Position numbers and translations under genes: made by a program. This document shows positions 23,764 to 32,594 of a stretch of 64,000 nt of DNA, one piece after another (within the stretch, counting starts at the first letter, position 1; the number at the start of each line of letters is the position of its first letter). Source of the DNA: Actinomycetes bacterium (GTDB taxonomy: Bacteria > Actinomycetota > Actinomycetes > Actinomycetales > Cellulomonadaceae); assembly GCA_021778635.1 (NCBI GenBank), contig JAJYCD010000004.1, forward strand, positions 17,210-81,209. The letters run 5' to 3'. Under the pieces are notes generated by a model that worked only from the letters and a program-made list of their open reading frames with translations, searched no databases and had not been told where the DNA came from.

Positions 23764-25509
23764 TCACAGGCCCTGGTGGACGGCCTGGAGCGTGAGCCAC
23801 CCGCCCGACAGGTTGCGGGCCTTGAAGCCCTCACCCAGCAGGATCCTGGTGGCGAGATAGGACCGTACGCCGCTTGCGCAGTGCACGCTGACGTCGCGAC
23901 CGGCGGCAGCCGCTCGCACCTCCGCGAGCCGCTCCCGCAGCTCGGTGTGCGGGATGTTGAGCACGCCGTCGAGATGCCCGTGCGCGTACTCGCCCCGGGA
24001 CCGGACGTCGAGGATGAGCGTGTTCTCGGTCGCGTCCTCGAGATCCCAGGCCTGCCACTGCGGCATCGTGCCGTCGAGCGCGTTCTGCGCCACGAACCCG
24101 AGCATGTTGACCGGGTCCTTCGCCGACCCGTACGGCGGGGCATAGGCCAGCTCGAGCTCGGCGAGGTCCTCGGCCGTCATCCCGGCCCGGATCGCTGTCG
24201 CGAGCACGTCGATCCGCTTGTCCACCCCCGCGCGCCCGACGGCCTGAGCCCCGAGGAGCGTGCCGTCAGGGGCGAAGCTGGCGACCAGGTGGACCTGCTC
24301 GGACCCCGGGTAGTACCCGGCGTGGTCGCCGGGGTGGATGTGGACGACCTCGTGGGCGAGACCCGCACGGCGCAGCGTCGCCTGGTTCGCCCCCGTCGTG
24401 GCGGCCGTGAGGCCGAAGACCCGGACGATCGCGGTGCTGAGCACGGACGCCTGGCGGATGGTGGTGTGCCCGCACATCGAGTCGGCGGCTCGCCGGCCCT
24501 GCCGGTTCGCAGGACCCGCGAGCGGGACCGGACCGGTCGCACCGGTGATCGCGTGCGTGATCTCGACCGCGTCGCCGACCGCCCAGATGTGCGGGTCGGA
24601 GGTCCGCTGGTCCGCGTCCACCCGGATGGCGCCGGTCGGACCGAGGTCGAGCCCGGCGTCGCGCGCCAGAGCGCTCGCCGGCCGGACGCCGACATTGACG
24701 ACGACGAGGTCGGCCGGCAGCTCGGTGCCGTCCGACAGCCTCACGACCACGGCACCGCTCGAGCTCTTGCCGTCCCACTCGTGCGCGGACTCGATCGGTG
24801 CGATCGACTGCGCGGAGACGCCGAGGTGCAGGTCGACGCCATGGGCGTCGAGCTCTGCGGAGAGCAAGGGGGCGAGCTCGGCGTCGATCGGCGGGAGGAC
24901 GTGGTCGGCCAGCTCGACGAGGTGCACGGTGACCCCGCGCGAGGTGAGTGCCTCGACCGCCTCGAGTCCGATGAAGCCCGCACCGACGACGACCGCGTGC
25001 GGGGGTTCCTCGGGTGTCCGGGTCGCGAGCATCGCGTGGACGCTGTCGCGCACCGCGTCGACGTCCGGGATGGTGCGGAGCGAGTGGACGGCCGGGTGGT
25101 CGAGCCCCTCGATGGGGGGGCGGACCCCCACGGCCCCGGGCGAGAGGAGCAGGGCGTCGTAGGGGAGCGTGTACGAGTCCTGCTCCGTCTGCACGGTGAC
25201 CTGCCGGGCCTCGCGATCGATCGCGCTGACCCGGTGCCCGGTGCGCACGTCGAGGTTGAGCGTGGACGCGAGCGAGGCGGCGGTGTGCAGCAGCAGCGAC
25301 TCGCGCTTCACGATCTCACCCGCGAGGTGGTACGGCAGCCCGCAGTTCGCGAACGACACGTAGTCGCCCTGCTCGAGGACGACGATCTGCGCCCGCTCGT
25401 CGAGGCGTCGCGCACGCGCGGCGGCGCTCATGCCGCCGGCGACGCCGCCGACGATCACGATCCGCCGGGGGTCCGCCGTGCTGGGCGTGGTCACGGTCGG
25501 CACGCTCAT
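23764..25509 (-). CDS. CoA-disulfide reductase-like flavoprotein with C-terminal rhodanese domain
   Basis: A 581-aa two-domain enzyme. Residues 15-480 are a class III pyridine nucleotide-disulfide oxidoreductase: FAD loop GGVAGGMSAAARARR, the single redox Cys in FANCGLPYH (Cys56), NAD(P)H loop VVVGAGFIGLEAVEAL, and second FAD motif DPHIWAVGDAVE. The rhodanese domain near 490-581 carries CASGVRS with Cys544. CoADR-rhodanese fusions reduce CoA-disulfide or CoA-persulfide and polysulfide, using NAD(P)H. ATG 25509 overlaps the stop of the upstream rhodanese as ATGA. Both genes sit behind the operator at 25926. The longer upstream frame is a shadow of that rhodanese gene. Confidence 0.94.
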   Translation of the reverse strand: MSVPTVTTPSTADPRRIVIVGGVAGGMSAAARARRLDERAQIVVLEQGDYVSFANCGLPYHLAGEIVKRESLLLHTAASLASTLNLDVRTGHRVSAIDREARQVTVQTEQDSYTLPYDALLLSPGAVGVRPPIEGLDHPAVHSLRTIPDVDAVRDSVHAMLATRTPEEPPHAVVVGAGFIGLEAVEALTSRGVTVHLVELADHVLPPIDAELAPLLSAELDAHGVDLHLGVSAQSIAPIESAHEWDGKSSSGAVVVRLSDGTELPADLVVVNVGVRPASALARDAGLDLGPTGAIRVDADQRTSDPHIWAVGDAVEITHAITGATGPVPLAGPANRQGRRAADSMCGHTTIRQASVLSTAIVRVFGLTAATTGANQATLRRAGLAHEVVHIHPGDHAGYYPGSEQVHLVASFAPDGTLLGAQAVGRAGVDKRIDVLATAIRAGMTAEDLAELELAYAPPYGSAKDPVNMLGFVAQNALDGTMPQWQAWDLEDATENTLILDVRSRGEYAHGHLDGVLNIPHTELRERLAEVRAAAAGRDVSVHCASGVRSYLATRILLGEGFKARNLSGGWLTLQAVHQGL

Positions 25510-25898
25510 CGGCGCACGTCTCCACCGGCGCGCTGCCAGGCGGCCATCCCGCCCGAGACGCTCGTCGCGTCGAAGCCGAGGGTGCGCAGGTGCTTCGTCG
25601 CGGTGCGGGAGCGCATGCCGCTCGCACACACGACGACGACGGTGCGTCCCTTGTGCAGGCGCTTGGGGGCCTGGTCGATGTTCCCGAGGGCGATGTGGAT
25701 GGCGCCCGGCGCGTGCCCGGTCTTCCACTCAGCGGTCTCGCGGACGTCGAGCATCGTCGCGCCGTCGCGCACGAGCTCGATGGCGCGTGCGGCGTTCACG
25801 GTCGGCTTGACGCGACCGTCGTCCCCGCCGCCGCCGAAGAGGCTCTTGATGCGGTCGAGGAAGGACGGGGCAGGGGCCGGGCTGGGTGAGGTGGTCAA
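25506..25898 (-). CDS. Single-domain rhodanese
   Basis: A 130-aa sulfurtransferase with active-site loop CASGMRS (Cys91) and rhodanese elements ATMLDVRETAEWKTGHAPGAIHI and SGGMAAWQRAGG. A 30-residue N-terminal tail (FLDRIKSLFGGGGDD) precedes the domain. The start is TTG 25898, with GGAG seven bases upstream; no better ATG or GTG is at the right distance. The operator at 25926-25941 lies 27 bp upstream of the start, and the stop overlaps the CoADR gene. It probably passes sulfane sulfur to or from small thiols in the cytoplasm. Confidence 0.9.
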   Translation of the reverse strand: MTTSPSPAPAPSFLDRIKSLFGGGGDDGRVKPTVNAARAIELVRDGATMLDVRETAEWKTGHAPGAIHIALGNIDQAPKRLHKGRTVVVVCASGMRSRTATKHLRTLGFDATSVSGGMAAWQRAGGDVRR

Positions 25899-25925
25899 GG
25901 TGATCTCCAATCGTCGCTCGATACA

Positions 25926-25941
25926 ATACCCAGGGGGGTAT
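25926..25941. promoter_or_regulatory. CsoR/CstR-type operator upstream of rhodanese-CoADR
   Basis: A 16-bp dyad, ATACCCAG-GGGGGTAT, with 6 of 8 arm pairs matching the perfect sites at 22556 and 45243. It is 27 bp from the TTG start of the rhodanese gene, so a bound repressor would cover the promoter. Confidence 0.72.
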
Positions 25942-25995
25942 CTGCTATTCCCGACGAAGGTCCTGAGCAGCATGGCGGGAGCGCCGACTCGGCCC

Positions 25996-26499
25996 TCACG
26001 ACGTCCGGTGCGCGGGTGGCACCGTGGTCGCGAGACCTCGACCCCAGGATCGTGCCCGCTCGAGCTCGCCCGGTGCGGGCGGGCCCTCTCGGCCGGTGAC
26101 GAAGAAGCTCTCGGGTGGTGCGACGACCTCGAAATCGAGACGAGCGAGGCGTCGCCGCGCCGCGCGGGCCGCGGAGCCTGGGACCTTGGGACTGTTGATG
26201 CGCGTGTCGAAGGCAGCCGCCGAGACGCCGGCGCGCACAGGACCGAGGCCGTCGAGCCACTCCCGCAAGCCCCTGCCGGCGTGCGAGAGCGGATCGCGTC
26301 CGGTGTCGGCGAGCCTCGGGCCGTGGGCCCGCGTCGGTCCGCCGACCACGAGGAGGTCGAGATCCGCCGGGAGCTCTGCCGGACCCTCGTCGACGTCCTG
26401 GACCTGGACCTCGGCACCCCTCGCGAGTCCCTCAGCGATCGCCTCGGCGACCTCGCGCATGCTCCCGGACGGTGTCTCGACGATCACCAGAGCGCGCAC
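25996..26499 (-). CDS. Flavodoxin-like protein
   Basis: A 167-aa protein with a flavodoxin-type N-terminus: VRALVIVETPSGSMREVAEAIAEGL supplies the phosphate loop and DLLVVGGPTRAHGPRL the second FMN loop. AAAFDTRINSPKVPGSAARAA and EVVAPPESFFVTGREGPP follow as in actinobacterial flavodoxin-domain proteins. It is soluble and probably binds FMN for electron transfer; the partner is unknown. GTG 26499 is preceded by GGGAGGTGG, which decides it over a longer low-quality frame. It lies 98 bp upstream of the rhodanese start, on the same strand but before that operator. Confidence 0.8.
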   Translation of the reverse strand: MRALVIVETPSGSMREVAEAIAEGLARGAEVQVQDVDEGPAELPADLDLLVVGGPTRAHGPRLADTGRDPLSHAGRGLREWLDGLGPVRAGVSAAAFDTRINSPKVPGSAARAARRRLARLDFEVVAPPESFFVTGREGPPAPGELERARSWGRGLATTVPPAHRTS

Positions 26500-26593
26500 C
26501 AGACCCACCTCCCGTGGCGATGACCTGTCCTCAGCGTCGAGCGACTCCGTGCGCCGCCGCCAGGGCCGAAGGACCCATCGGCGATGCCGTCCC

Positions 26594-27370
26594 TCAGGCC
26601 GGCGCGTCGGTCCGTGATGCCCGAGGGCCGACGGGCGAGCTCGACCGGGATCGGTGATCGTCGGTCTCGTGAGGTGGGTCCAGCCTGTGGAGGAAGTCTG
26701 CCAGCGAGGAGGCGACCGCCTCGGGCTGCTCGAGGAAGACGCCATGTCCGGCGTCCTCGATGAGGACGAGCTCGGCGCCCGGGACCGCCCGGGCGATCTC
26801 CTCGCCTCTCTCGACCGGGACGAGGCGATCATCCGTCCCGTGGATCACCATCGTCGGGCAGCTGATGGTCGAGAGAAGCCCTCGCGCATCGGCCCGGTCC
26901 ATGACGGCTCGCTGCTGGCGGAGGAAGGCCTCGGCTCCGACCGCGCGCGCCATGGCTCGCCAGACGCCGAGCAGCTCCGGGTCCGTCTCGTGCTGCTCTG
27001 CGACGACGCCAGGGAAGGCCAGCTCGACGAGCCGGTCGAACTCTCCGGCCTCGACCAGACGTGACTGGTGCTCCCGCGCCGCCCGTTCCTCGGGCGTGTC
27101 CCGTCGGGCCGACGTGCTGACCAGTGCGAGCGCACGGACTCGGTCCGGCGCCTGCCGAACGACGTCGAGCGCGACGTAGCCGCCCATGCTCGTGCCGAGG
27201 AGCGCGAACTCCTCGGGTGCGTCGCGCAGGAGACGCGCAGCCATGCCGGCGACGGTGTCGTCATGACGGGTGTCGGCGAGAGTCACGGAACCGCGTGCCC
27301 AGGCCACGTCGAGGATGGGGCCGTACACGAGTGGTGAGCACAACAGGGGCGGAACCAGGATCGTCTGCAT
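26594..27370 (-). CDS. Alpha/beta-fold hydrolase
   Basis: A 258-aa hydrolase with the nucleophile elbow LLGTSMGGYVAL, acidic strand TMVIHGTDDRLVPVERG and catalytic His in LIEDAGHGVFLEQPEAV. It resembles small esterases or 3-oxoadipate enol-lactonase-like proteins; substrate unknown. The start is ATG 27370 (MQTILVPPLLCSP). The C-terminal 25 residues (ETDDHRSRSSSPVGPRAS) are outside the fold. The flavodoxin-like gene is 94 bp downstream on the same strand. It is divergent from the lipoprotein gene at 27497. Confidence 0.85.
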   Translation of the reverse strand: MQTILVPPLLCSPLVYGPILDVAWARGSVTLADTRHDDTVAGMAARLLRDAPEEFALLGTSMGGYVALDVVRQAPDRVRALALVSTSARRDTPEERAAREHQSRLVEAGEFDRLVELAFPGVVAEQHETDPELLGVWRAMARAVGAEAFLRQQRAVMDRADARGLLSTISCPTMVIHGTDDRLVPVERGEEIARAVPGAELVLIEDAGHGVFLEQPEAVASSLADFLHRLDPPHETDDHRSRSSSPVGPRASRTDAPA

Positions 27371-27496
27371 GCCACCATCGTCGTCGTGAGCACCGACATC
27401 GTTGCCGTCTCCACGCGCCGCAGGCGGTGCCGCGCCCGTGCGTCGTCCTGGACGGGCGCGCGTCGTCGAGCGGACTCTGGTGTCTAGTGTGGGTCG

Positions 27497-28933
27497 ATGA
27501 GACACGTCGCCCCGCGACGACTGGTCGCTCCCGTGCTGGCCGCGCTCGCGCTCGTCCTCGCCGGGTGCACGACCCCGTCGAGGGTGGACGGGGGGACGAC
27601 GTCGCCGAGCCCGGGTCGTCCGTCGCCGAGCCCGACCCCGTCGTCGAGCTCGTCCGGCAGCCCGGCTCCGGCCGGATCGGGTGCGTCGGACTGGCCGACC
27701 TACCATCGCACCCTCGACCGCGCCGGCGCGGCGACCGGTCTCCCGGCGGTGCACCGGCTCGGTGCGGCATGGACCGCCGGTCTGGACGGTGCCGTCTACG
27801 GGCAGCCGATCGTCGTCGGAGGGCTCGTGGTGGCGGCCACCGAGGCCGACACGGTCTACGGCCTCGACCGCACCACCGGCGCCGTCCGCTGGATGCACCG
27901 GCTGGGTGACCCGGTGCCGGTGCGCGACCTCCCGTGCGGTGACGTCGACCCGCTCGGGATCACAGGAACGCCTGCCTATGACCCGAGCACGGGCTCGGTG
28001 TTCGTCGTCGCCGAGACGACGGGTGGGAGTCACACGCTCGTCGCGCTCGATCTCGCCACGGGCGAGGAGCGCTGGCGACGCTCCCTCGACGTGACGTCGC
28101 GGGACCGGGTCGCCGAGCAGCAACGAGGCGCACTCGCGGTGGCGAACGGCCGGGTCTACGTGCCGTTCGGAGGGCTCTACGGCGACTGCGGCGACTATGT
28201 GGGGTACGTCACCGCGACGCCGGTCGACGGTCACGGGCCGACGACGTCGTACGTCGTCCCCGCACGCCGGGAAGCGGGGATCTGGGCACCGTCCGGTGTG
28301 GCCGTGGGTGCCGGTGGTGACGTGTGGGTCGCGGTCGGCAACGGAGCGTCGACCGGCGGCACGTACGACGGCAGCGACTCCGTGCTGCGGCTCGCGCCGG
28401 ACCTGTCGGGCCGGCTCGACCTCTTCGCCCCGACGTCCTGGGGCTCGCAGAACGCCCGCGACCGGGACCTCGGGAGTACCGGGCCGGTCCTCCTCGACGG
28501 CGATCGGGTGCTCGTCTCCGGGAAGGACGCGGTGGTCTACCTCCTGGATGCGCAGCACCTGGGCGGGATCGGCGGTCAGCTCGCGACGCTCACCGGGTGC
28601 GCCGGCTACGGCGGCATCGCCTGGGACGCGTCCGCGCAGGCGGCCTTCGTCCCGTGCACGGACGGGCTGCTCCGCGTCGGCGTCGGTGCGACGACGCTGG
28701 ATCGCGGCTGGAAGGCGCCCGCGCACATCGCCGGCTCGCCCGTCGTCGGCGACGGCGCCGTCTGGTCCGTGGACGCCTCCGGCGGGCGGCTATACGCGCT
28801 CGACGAGGCGACCGGGACGGTGCTGACCGAGGCCGCGGTGGGGACGACGAGCCGGTTCGCGTCACCGGTGCTCACCGGCCGGATCGTCCTCGTCCCCACC
28901 CTGACGGGGGTCGTTGCGCTGACGGTGACCTGA
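27497..28933 (+). CDS. PQQ-like beta-propeller lipoprotein
   Basis: A 478-aa lipoprotein. The signal peptide ends in the lipobox LAGC (Cys about 23), followed by a Ser/Pro/Thr-rich linker of about 40 residues. The rest forms beta-propeller blades with recurring patterns such as GGLVVAATEADTVYGLDRTTGAVRW, LVALDLATGEERW and GGRLYALDEATGTVL, like BamB or quinoprotein propellers. No PQQ-binding or enzymatic residues are evident. Four further Cys (for example PCGDVD, GDCGDY, TGCAGY, VPCTDG) could form disulfides outside the cell. It is likely a surface-anchored binding or scaffold protein. Confidence 0.85.
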   Translation: MRHVAPRRLVAPVLAALALVLAGCTTPSRVDGGTTSPSPGRPSPSPTPSSSSSGSPAPAGSGASDWPTYHRTLDRAGAATGLPAVHRLGAAWTAGLDGAVYGQPIVVGGLVVAATEADTVYGLDRTTGAVRWMHRLGDPVPVRDLPCGDVDPLGITGTPAYDPSTGSVFVVAETTGGSHTLVALDLATGEERWRRSLDVTSRDRVAEQQRGALAVANGRVYVPFGGLYGDCGDYVGYVTATPVDGHGPTTSYVVPARREAGIWAPSGVAVGAGGDVWVAVGNGASTGGTYDGSDSVLRLAPDLSGRLDLFAPTSWGSQNARDRDLGSTGPVLLDGDRVLVSGKDAVVYLLDAQHLGGIGGQLATLTGCAGYGGIAWDASAQAAFVPCTDGLLRVGVGATTLDRGWKAPAHIAGSPVVGDGAVWSVDASGGRLYALDEATGTVLTEAAVGTTSRFASPVLTGRIVLVPTLTGVVALTVT

Positions 28934-29019
28934 GCCCCGGGGAAGCGGCCGGCGCCTGCCTCGCGCCGAGCCCCGACGCCCGAGCCAGCCGATGCCGGCG
29001 TGGCCACCGCGGCTGCTGC

Positions 29020-29934
29020 TCAGGAGCCGGGGGCGTACAGGTCGCCGAGGTCGGCGAGACGCGCGAGAACCTCGTCGGCGGTGAGCTGCCGCAGCTCCGG
29101 GTCGTCGAGCTCGTCCCAGGTTCGTGGGGCGGCGACCGTGGGGCGGGCCTTCCCGCGGAGCGAGTAGGGCGTGATGGTGGTCTTGGCGGGGTGGTTCTGG
29201 GACCAGTCGAGAAGGACGCGATCATGCCGGAGGTCTGTACGCATCACCGCGACGACGTGGGCCGGGTCGGCATCGGCGAGCTCGTGCGCGAGGTCGCGCA
29301 CGTACTGCCTCACCTGCATCGCCGTCCTCGTCCCGTCGAGACCGGCGTAGAGCTGGAGGCCCTTGCTGCCCGAGGTGACCGGCCGTGGGTCGAGCCCGTC
29401 CGCGCGGAGCCGGGCCGCGACGGTCCGCGCGACCGCCGCGCACGCCACGAGTCCGGCGGGCGGTCCGGGGTCGAGGTCGATCACCAGGCGGTCGGGACGG
29501 CGGACCCCGCCACGAGGGCCGACCGTCCACTGCGGGGTGTGGAGCTCGAGGACTCCGAGATTCGCTGCCCAGACCAGCCCGGGGACGTCGTCGAGGAACG
29601 GCAGGTCGACGAGAGTCCCCTCGTCGGGTCCACCAGGGGCGGCGCGAAGGAGCCGGTGCCGGAGCCAGTCGGGGGCCCCGCGCGGCGTGTTCTTCTCGAA
29701 GAACCTCTCACCTCCCACCCCGTGCGGGAAACGTACGCGCGTGACCGGACGGTCGCGGAGCTGGCCGAGCAGGGCCGGTGCGACGCCCGTGTAGTACGCG
29801 ACGACGTCGGCCTTCGTCATGCCCGCCTCCGGGTACATCACCCGCTCGGGGTGGCTCACCCGGACCTCGCGCGGGGCGGCCGTGCGACGCGCGGTCGATG
29901 CCGACGCCCCGGCCGGTCGTGCGCGCCCGGCCAT
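29020..29934 (-). CDS. Stand-alone LigD-type polymerase/primase domain protein
   Basis: A 304-aa protein matching the archaeo-eukaryotic primase-like polymerase domain of LigD (VRVSHPERVMYPEAGMTKADVVAYY; FFEKNTPRGAPDWL). Metal-binding carboxylates appear in RLVIDLDPG, SGSKGLQLYAGL is the typical triphosphate loop, and VLLDWSQNHPAKTTITPYSLR completes the family pattern. Such domains fill gaps during non-homologous end joining. No ligase domain, nuclease domain or Ku gene is present in the window, so the partners must be elsewhere. ATG 29934 overlaps the last base of the small upstream gene's stop (TGATG). Confidence 0.9.
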   Translation of the reverse strand: MAGRARPAGASASTARRTAAPREVRVSHPERVMYPEAGMTKADVVAYYTGVAPALLGQLRDRPVTRVRFPHGVGGERFFEKNTPRGAPDWLRHRLLRAAPGGPDEGTLVDLPFLDDVPGLVWAANLGVLELHTPQWTVGPRGGVRRPDRLVIDLDPGPPAGLVACAAVARTVAARLRADGLDPRPVTSGSKGLQLYAGLDGTRTAMQVRQYVRDLAHELADADPAHVVAVMRTDLRHDRVLLDWSQNHPAKTTITPYSLRGKARPTVAAPRTWDELDDPELRQLTADEVLARLADLGDLYAPGS

Positions 29935-30152
29935 CAGCCCGCCCGGTCCTCGGCGACGACCATGTGCCCGTGGGTCTGGTGCACCGCGACCGTCCGCTCG
30001 ATCGTGTCCCGACGGTCCGGCACGGCGGCGAGCTCCGCGCGGACCCTGTCCGGGTGCCGCCACAGCCGATCGAGGCCCCGCTCCACGTCCCGGTCTCCCG
30101 AGCGCGCGGGCGTCGCGCAGTCGCCCCGGTCGCGGATCGGCGTCGTCGTCAT
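29934..30152 (-). CDS. Small hypothetical protein upstream of the LigD-like gene
   Basis: A 72-aa frame rich in Arg and Asp (DRDVERGLDRLWRHPDRVRAEL, DTIERTVAVHQTHGHMVVAEDRAG). It has no recognised domain and a weak ribosome binding site. Its TGA stop shares one base with the ATG of the polymerase-domain gene, which suggests translational coupling. Start is ATG 30152. It could be a real small protein or a leader frame. Confidence 0.4.
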   Translation of the reverse strand: MTTTPIRDRGDCATPARSGDRDVERGLDRLWRHPDRVRAELAAVPDRRDTIERTVAVHQTHGHMVVAEDRAG

Positions 30153-30237
30153 GACGTCAGCATGGCTCGCACGTCACGGCAGCGTCCAGGGTGCTGTCGG
30201 GGCCGCGTCGACGACTGCGACCCGGGTGCGTTCGACG

Positions 30238-31458
30238 TCACGCGCGGGACGACGCTCCGGTCGTGGCGAGCACGGCGGTACGACCACCGCGGGACGCGCG
30301 TCGGTGCACGTCAGCCGGAACCGTGGGCCCCGGGGGCATCGTGCGTCCCGCCGACACCGCGGATGCGCCCGCGCTCGAGGTCAGTGGGTGCGGGGCCGTC
30401 GACGGCGGTGCGGTGGGCAGCACCGCGGGTGCGTCCGCGAGGTCGACCCTGAAGCGGTCCCGGCCGTCGGACTTCGCGCGGTAGAGCGCGGCGTCCGCCG
30501 CCGCGAGGACCGCGGCGGCGGTCCGCGTGCCGTCGACCATCGCGAGACCGGCCGAGAACGTCACGCCGGTCCCGGCCGCGCCCCACTCGGCGCGGAGGGA
30601 CGTGAGGGCAGCCAGGGCCTGAGCAGGCTCGGTCCGTGCCAGGACGAAGGCGAACTCCTCGCCACCGAAGCGCGCCGCGTAGTCGCGACGGCGCAGGTGC
30701 TGGGTCACGGTGGCGCCGAACAGACCGAGAACCGCGTCGCCGGCGGCGTGACCACGGGTGTCGTTGACTGCCTTGAAGTGGTCGAGGTCGCAGATCACGA
30801 CGCAGTCACCCGGCGTCATTGTGGTGAGCCGGGCGTCGAGCCCGCGACGGTTGCCGAGGGTCGTGAGCGGGTCCGTCAGCGCGGCAGCCTCCAGGCGGTC
30901 GGTCACGGCGCGCTGCTGCTCGATCATGAACGACATGAGCGCGGCGACGGCAAGCCAGACGGTGCCGTACACCAGCAGGCGCACCGCCGTGTTCGCGGTG
31001 AGCGTGCCCACCATCGTGACGTAGGTGACCGACGCGAGCGGGAGGACGAGGGCGGCGGACCGTGCACCGTGGAAGATCCCGATGTACACGAACAGCAGGG
31101 GGATCACGCCGACGTAGGCGTCGGCGATCCCGGTGGTCGTCAGCCCGATCGCGGCGAGTGCGGCCAGGGTCGTGATCGGGAACACCAGCGTGGCCCAGTG
31201 CGGCAGCGCGGCCCACGACACCCACAGGCTCGCGCCCTCGACGAGCAGCAGGATGCCGCACACGGCCGCGAGGGGGTGCCCGACGGCACCGGACCCGGTC
31301 AGCAGCGGTGCGGTGGCGAGCGCCATCCCCCCGGTGGCGAGGAGCAGGAGCTGGCCGGTCTCGACGGCGAGGTCGTCGGTGCGCAGCCACGCCGGGACGA
31401 GCCGACGGAGCACGGCGGCTCGTGCAGGCCTGGTGGCGGGTGCGGGTCGGGCGGTCAC
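30238..31458 (-). CDS. Membrane diguanylate cyclase (GGDEF)
   Basis: A 406-aa protein with about six N-terminal membrane helices (residues 35-190) and a GGDEF domain. The active site reads RFGGEEFAF, the substrate loop DLDHFKAVNDTRGHAAGD, and RRRD five residues before GGEEF is an intact inhibitory I-site. It should make cyclic di-GMP and be feedback-inhibited. The C-terminal 70 residues are Pro/Ala/Ser-rich and probably disordered. GTG 31458 is chosen because upstream codons lack membrane-protein character. No EAL domain is present; the large GGDEF-EAL gene at 36772 may counter it. Confidence 0.9.
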   Translation of the reverse strand: MTARPAPATRPARAAVLRRLVPAWLRTDDLAVETGQLLLLATGGMALATAPLLTGSGAVGHPLAAVCGILLLVEGASLWVSWAALPHWATLVFPITTLAALAAIGLTTTGIADAYVGVIPLLFVYIGIFHGARSAALVLPLASVTYVTMVGTLTANTAVRLLVYGTVWLAVAALMSFMIEQQRAVTDRLEAAALTDPLTTLGNRRGLDARLTTMTPGDCVVICDLDHFKAVNDTRGHAAGDAVLGLFGATVTQHLRRRDYAARFGGEEFAFVLARTEPAQALAALTSLRAEWGAAGTGVTFSAGLAMVDGTRTAAAVLAAADAALYRAKSDGRDRFRVDLADAPAVLPTAPPSTAPHPLTSSAGASAVSAGRTMPPGPTVPADVHRRASRGGRTAVLATTGASSRA

Positions 31459-31550
31459 CCCCTCACCATCGTCCGGGACGCGCCTGTCGCAAGGAGAATC
31501 GGGCGATCGGTACGACGTCGGGCCCGGTCGATGCCCGGTCCGACCGCAGG

Positions 31551-32594
31551 TCAGCGGGCCAGCCTCTCGACGACGGCCCCGAACAGCCAGGGCGTGGCCC
31601 GTGCGACCGGGACCACGGCCCGGCGCGCCGGAGACGTCGCCCACGCGACCAGTCCGCTCGTGAGGACGCGGTAGTCACGCGTGGCCGCGAGCCACGCGCG
31701 CTCGTAGGCGGCGACGTCGTCCAGGTGGGCGATCGCTGCCCGCGCCTGCGCGAAACCGACCCGCAGACCCTCGCCGGTCAGGGCGTCGACGTAGCCCGAC
31801 GCGTCGCCCACGAGCCGGACCCGGCCGGTCGCGCGGGCCCTCGTCCGCTGCCGCAGGGGACCGGCCCCGCGGACCGTCGTCGTCGGTTCGATGCCGTCGA
31901 GCCGACGAGACAGGTCGGCGAACGAGGCGAGGGCGGTGGTGAGGTCCGTGCCGCTCGGCCCGAGGACCGCGACACCGACCTCGTGGTCCCCCACCGGGGT
32001 GACGTAGGCCTCGGCCTCCGGTCCCCAGTGCACCTCGACCAGGTCCGTCCACGGGGCGATCGCGAAGTGCCGACGCAGCCCGAACCGCCGCGGGTGCGCG
32101 CGACCCGAGAACCGGGTCGCCGCCGTCTCGAGCCCGACCAGCCGACGCACCGGCGAGTGCAGCCCGTCGCACGCGAGGAGCCACCGGGCGCTGACACCCG
32201 CGGCCTCGACGTGTGTCGATCCGTTGTCGACGTCCGTCACGCGGGCGGCGACCCGGTCGACGCCGAGGCCCGCGCAGCGGTCCAGCAGTGCCGCGTGCAG
32301 GTCGGTCCGTCGCACGCCCCGACCGGGCGCACCCCGGAAGACGTGGTCGACGTGGCTGCGGTGATCCCGGTACCTGATGCCCGTCAAGGGACGCCCGGCC
32401 GGGTCCACGCCGAGCCGGGTCAGCGCGGCGAGCGCGCCCGGCATCAGGCCCTCGCCGCAGGCCTTGTCGATCACGCCGACCCTCGGCTCGACGACGACCA
32501 CCGACAACCCGGCGAGCCGCGCCTCGATCGCGGTCGCGAGCCCCACCGGGCCGCCACCGACGACGAGAACATCCGCGTCGACCTCGGCGCTCAC
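31551..32594 (-). CDS. FAD-dependent hydroxylase/reductase, SrsC-like
   Basis: A 347-aa flavoprotein with FAD motif DVLVVGGGPVGLATAIEA, the internal motif LLACDGLHSPVRRLVG and second FAD motif RVRLVGDASGYVDALTGEGLRVG. It looks like a geranylgeranyl-reductase/aromatic-hydroxylase family member. It is the last gene of a type III PKS, methyltransferase and flavoprotein operon, the order of the Streptomyces griseus srsABC phenolic-lipid genes, in which SrsC hydroxylates the methylated alkylresorcinol. GTG 32594 overlaps the methyltransferase stop as GTGA. Family and gene order are seen; the exact substrate is inferred. Confidence 0.85.
   Translation of the reverse strand: MSAEVDADVLVVGGGPVGLATAIEARLAGLSVVVVEPRVGVIDKACGEGLMPGALAALTRLGVDPAGRPLTGIRYRDHRSHVDHVFRGAPGRGVRRTDLHAALLDRCAGLGVDRVAARVTDVDNGSTHVEAAGVSARWLLACDGLHSPVRRLVGLETAATRFSGRAHPRRFGLRRHFAIAPWTDLVEVHWGPEAEAYVTPVGDHEVGVAVLGPSGTDLTTALASFADLSRRLDGIEPTTTVRGAGPLRQRTRARATGRVRLVGDASGYVDALTGEGLRVGFAQARAAIAHLDDVAAYERAWLAATRDYRVLTSGLVAWATSPARRAVVPVARATPWLFGAVVERLAR

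Noticed and set aside
30153-30237. RNA gene or attachment site in short spacers
   Set aside because: No tRNA-like cloverleaf, direct att repeat or integrase was found in this or other spacers on reading both strands. A covariance-model search would be needed to exclude small RNAs.
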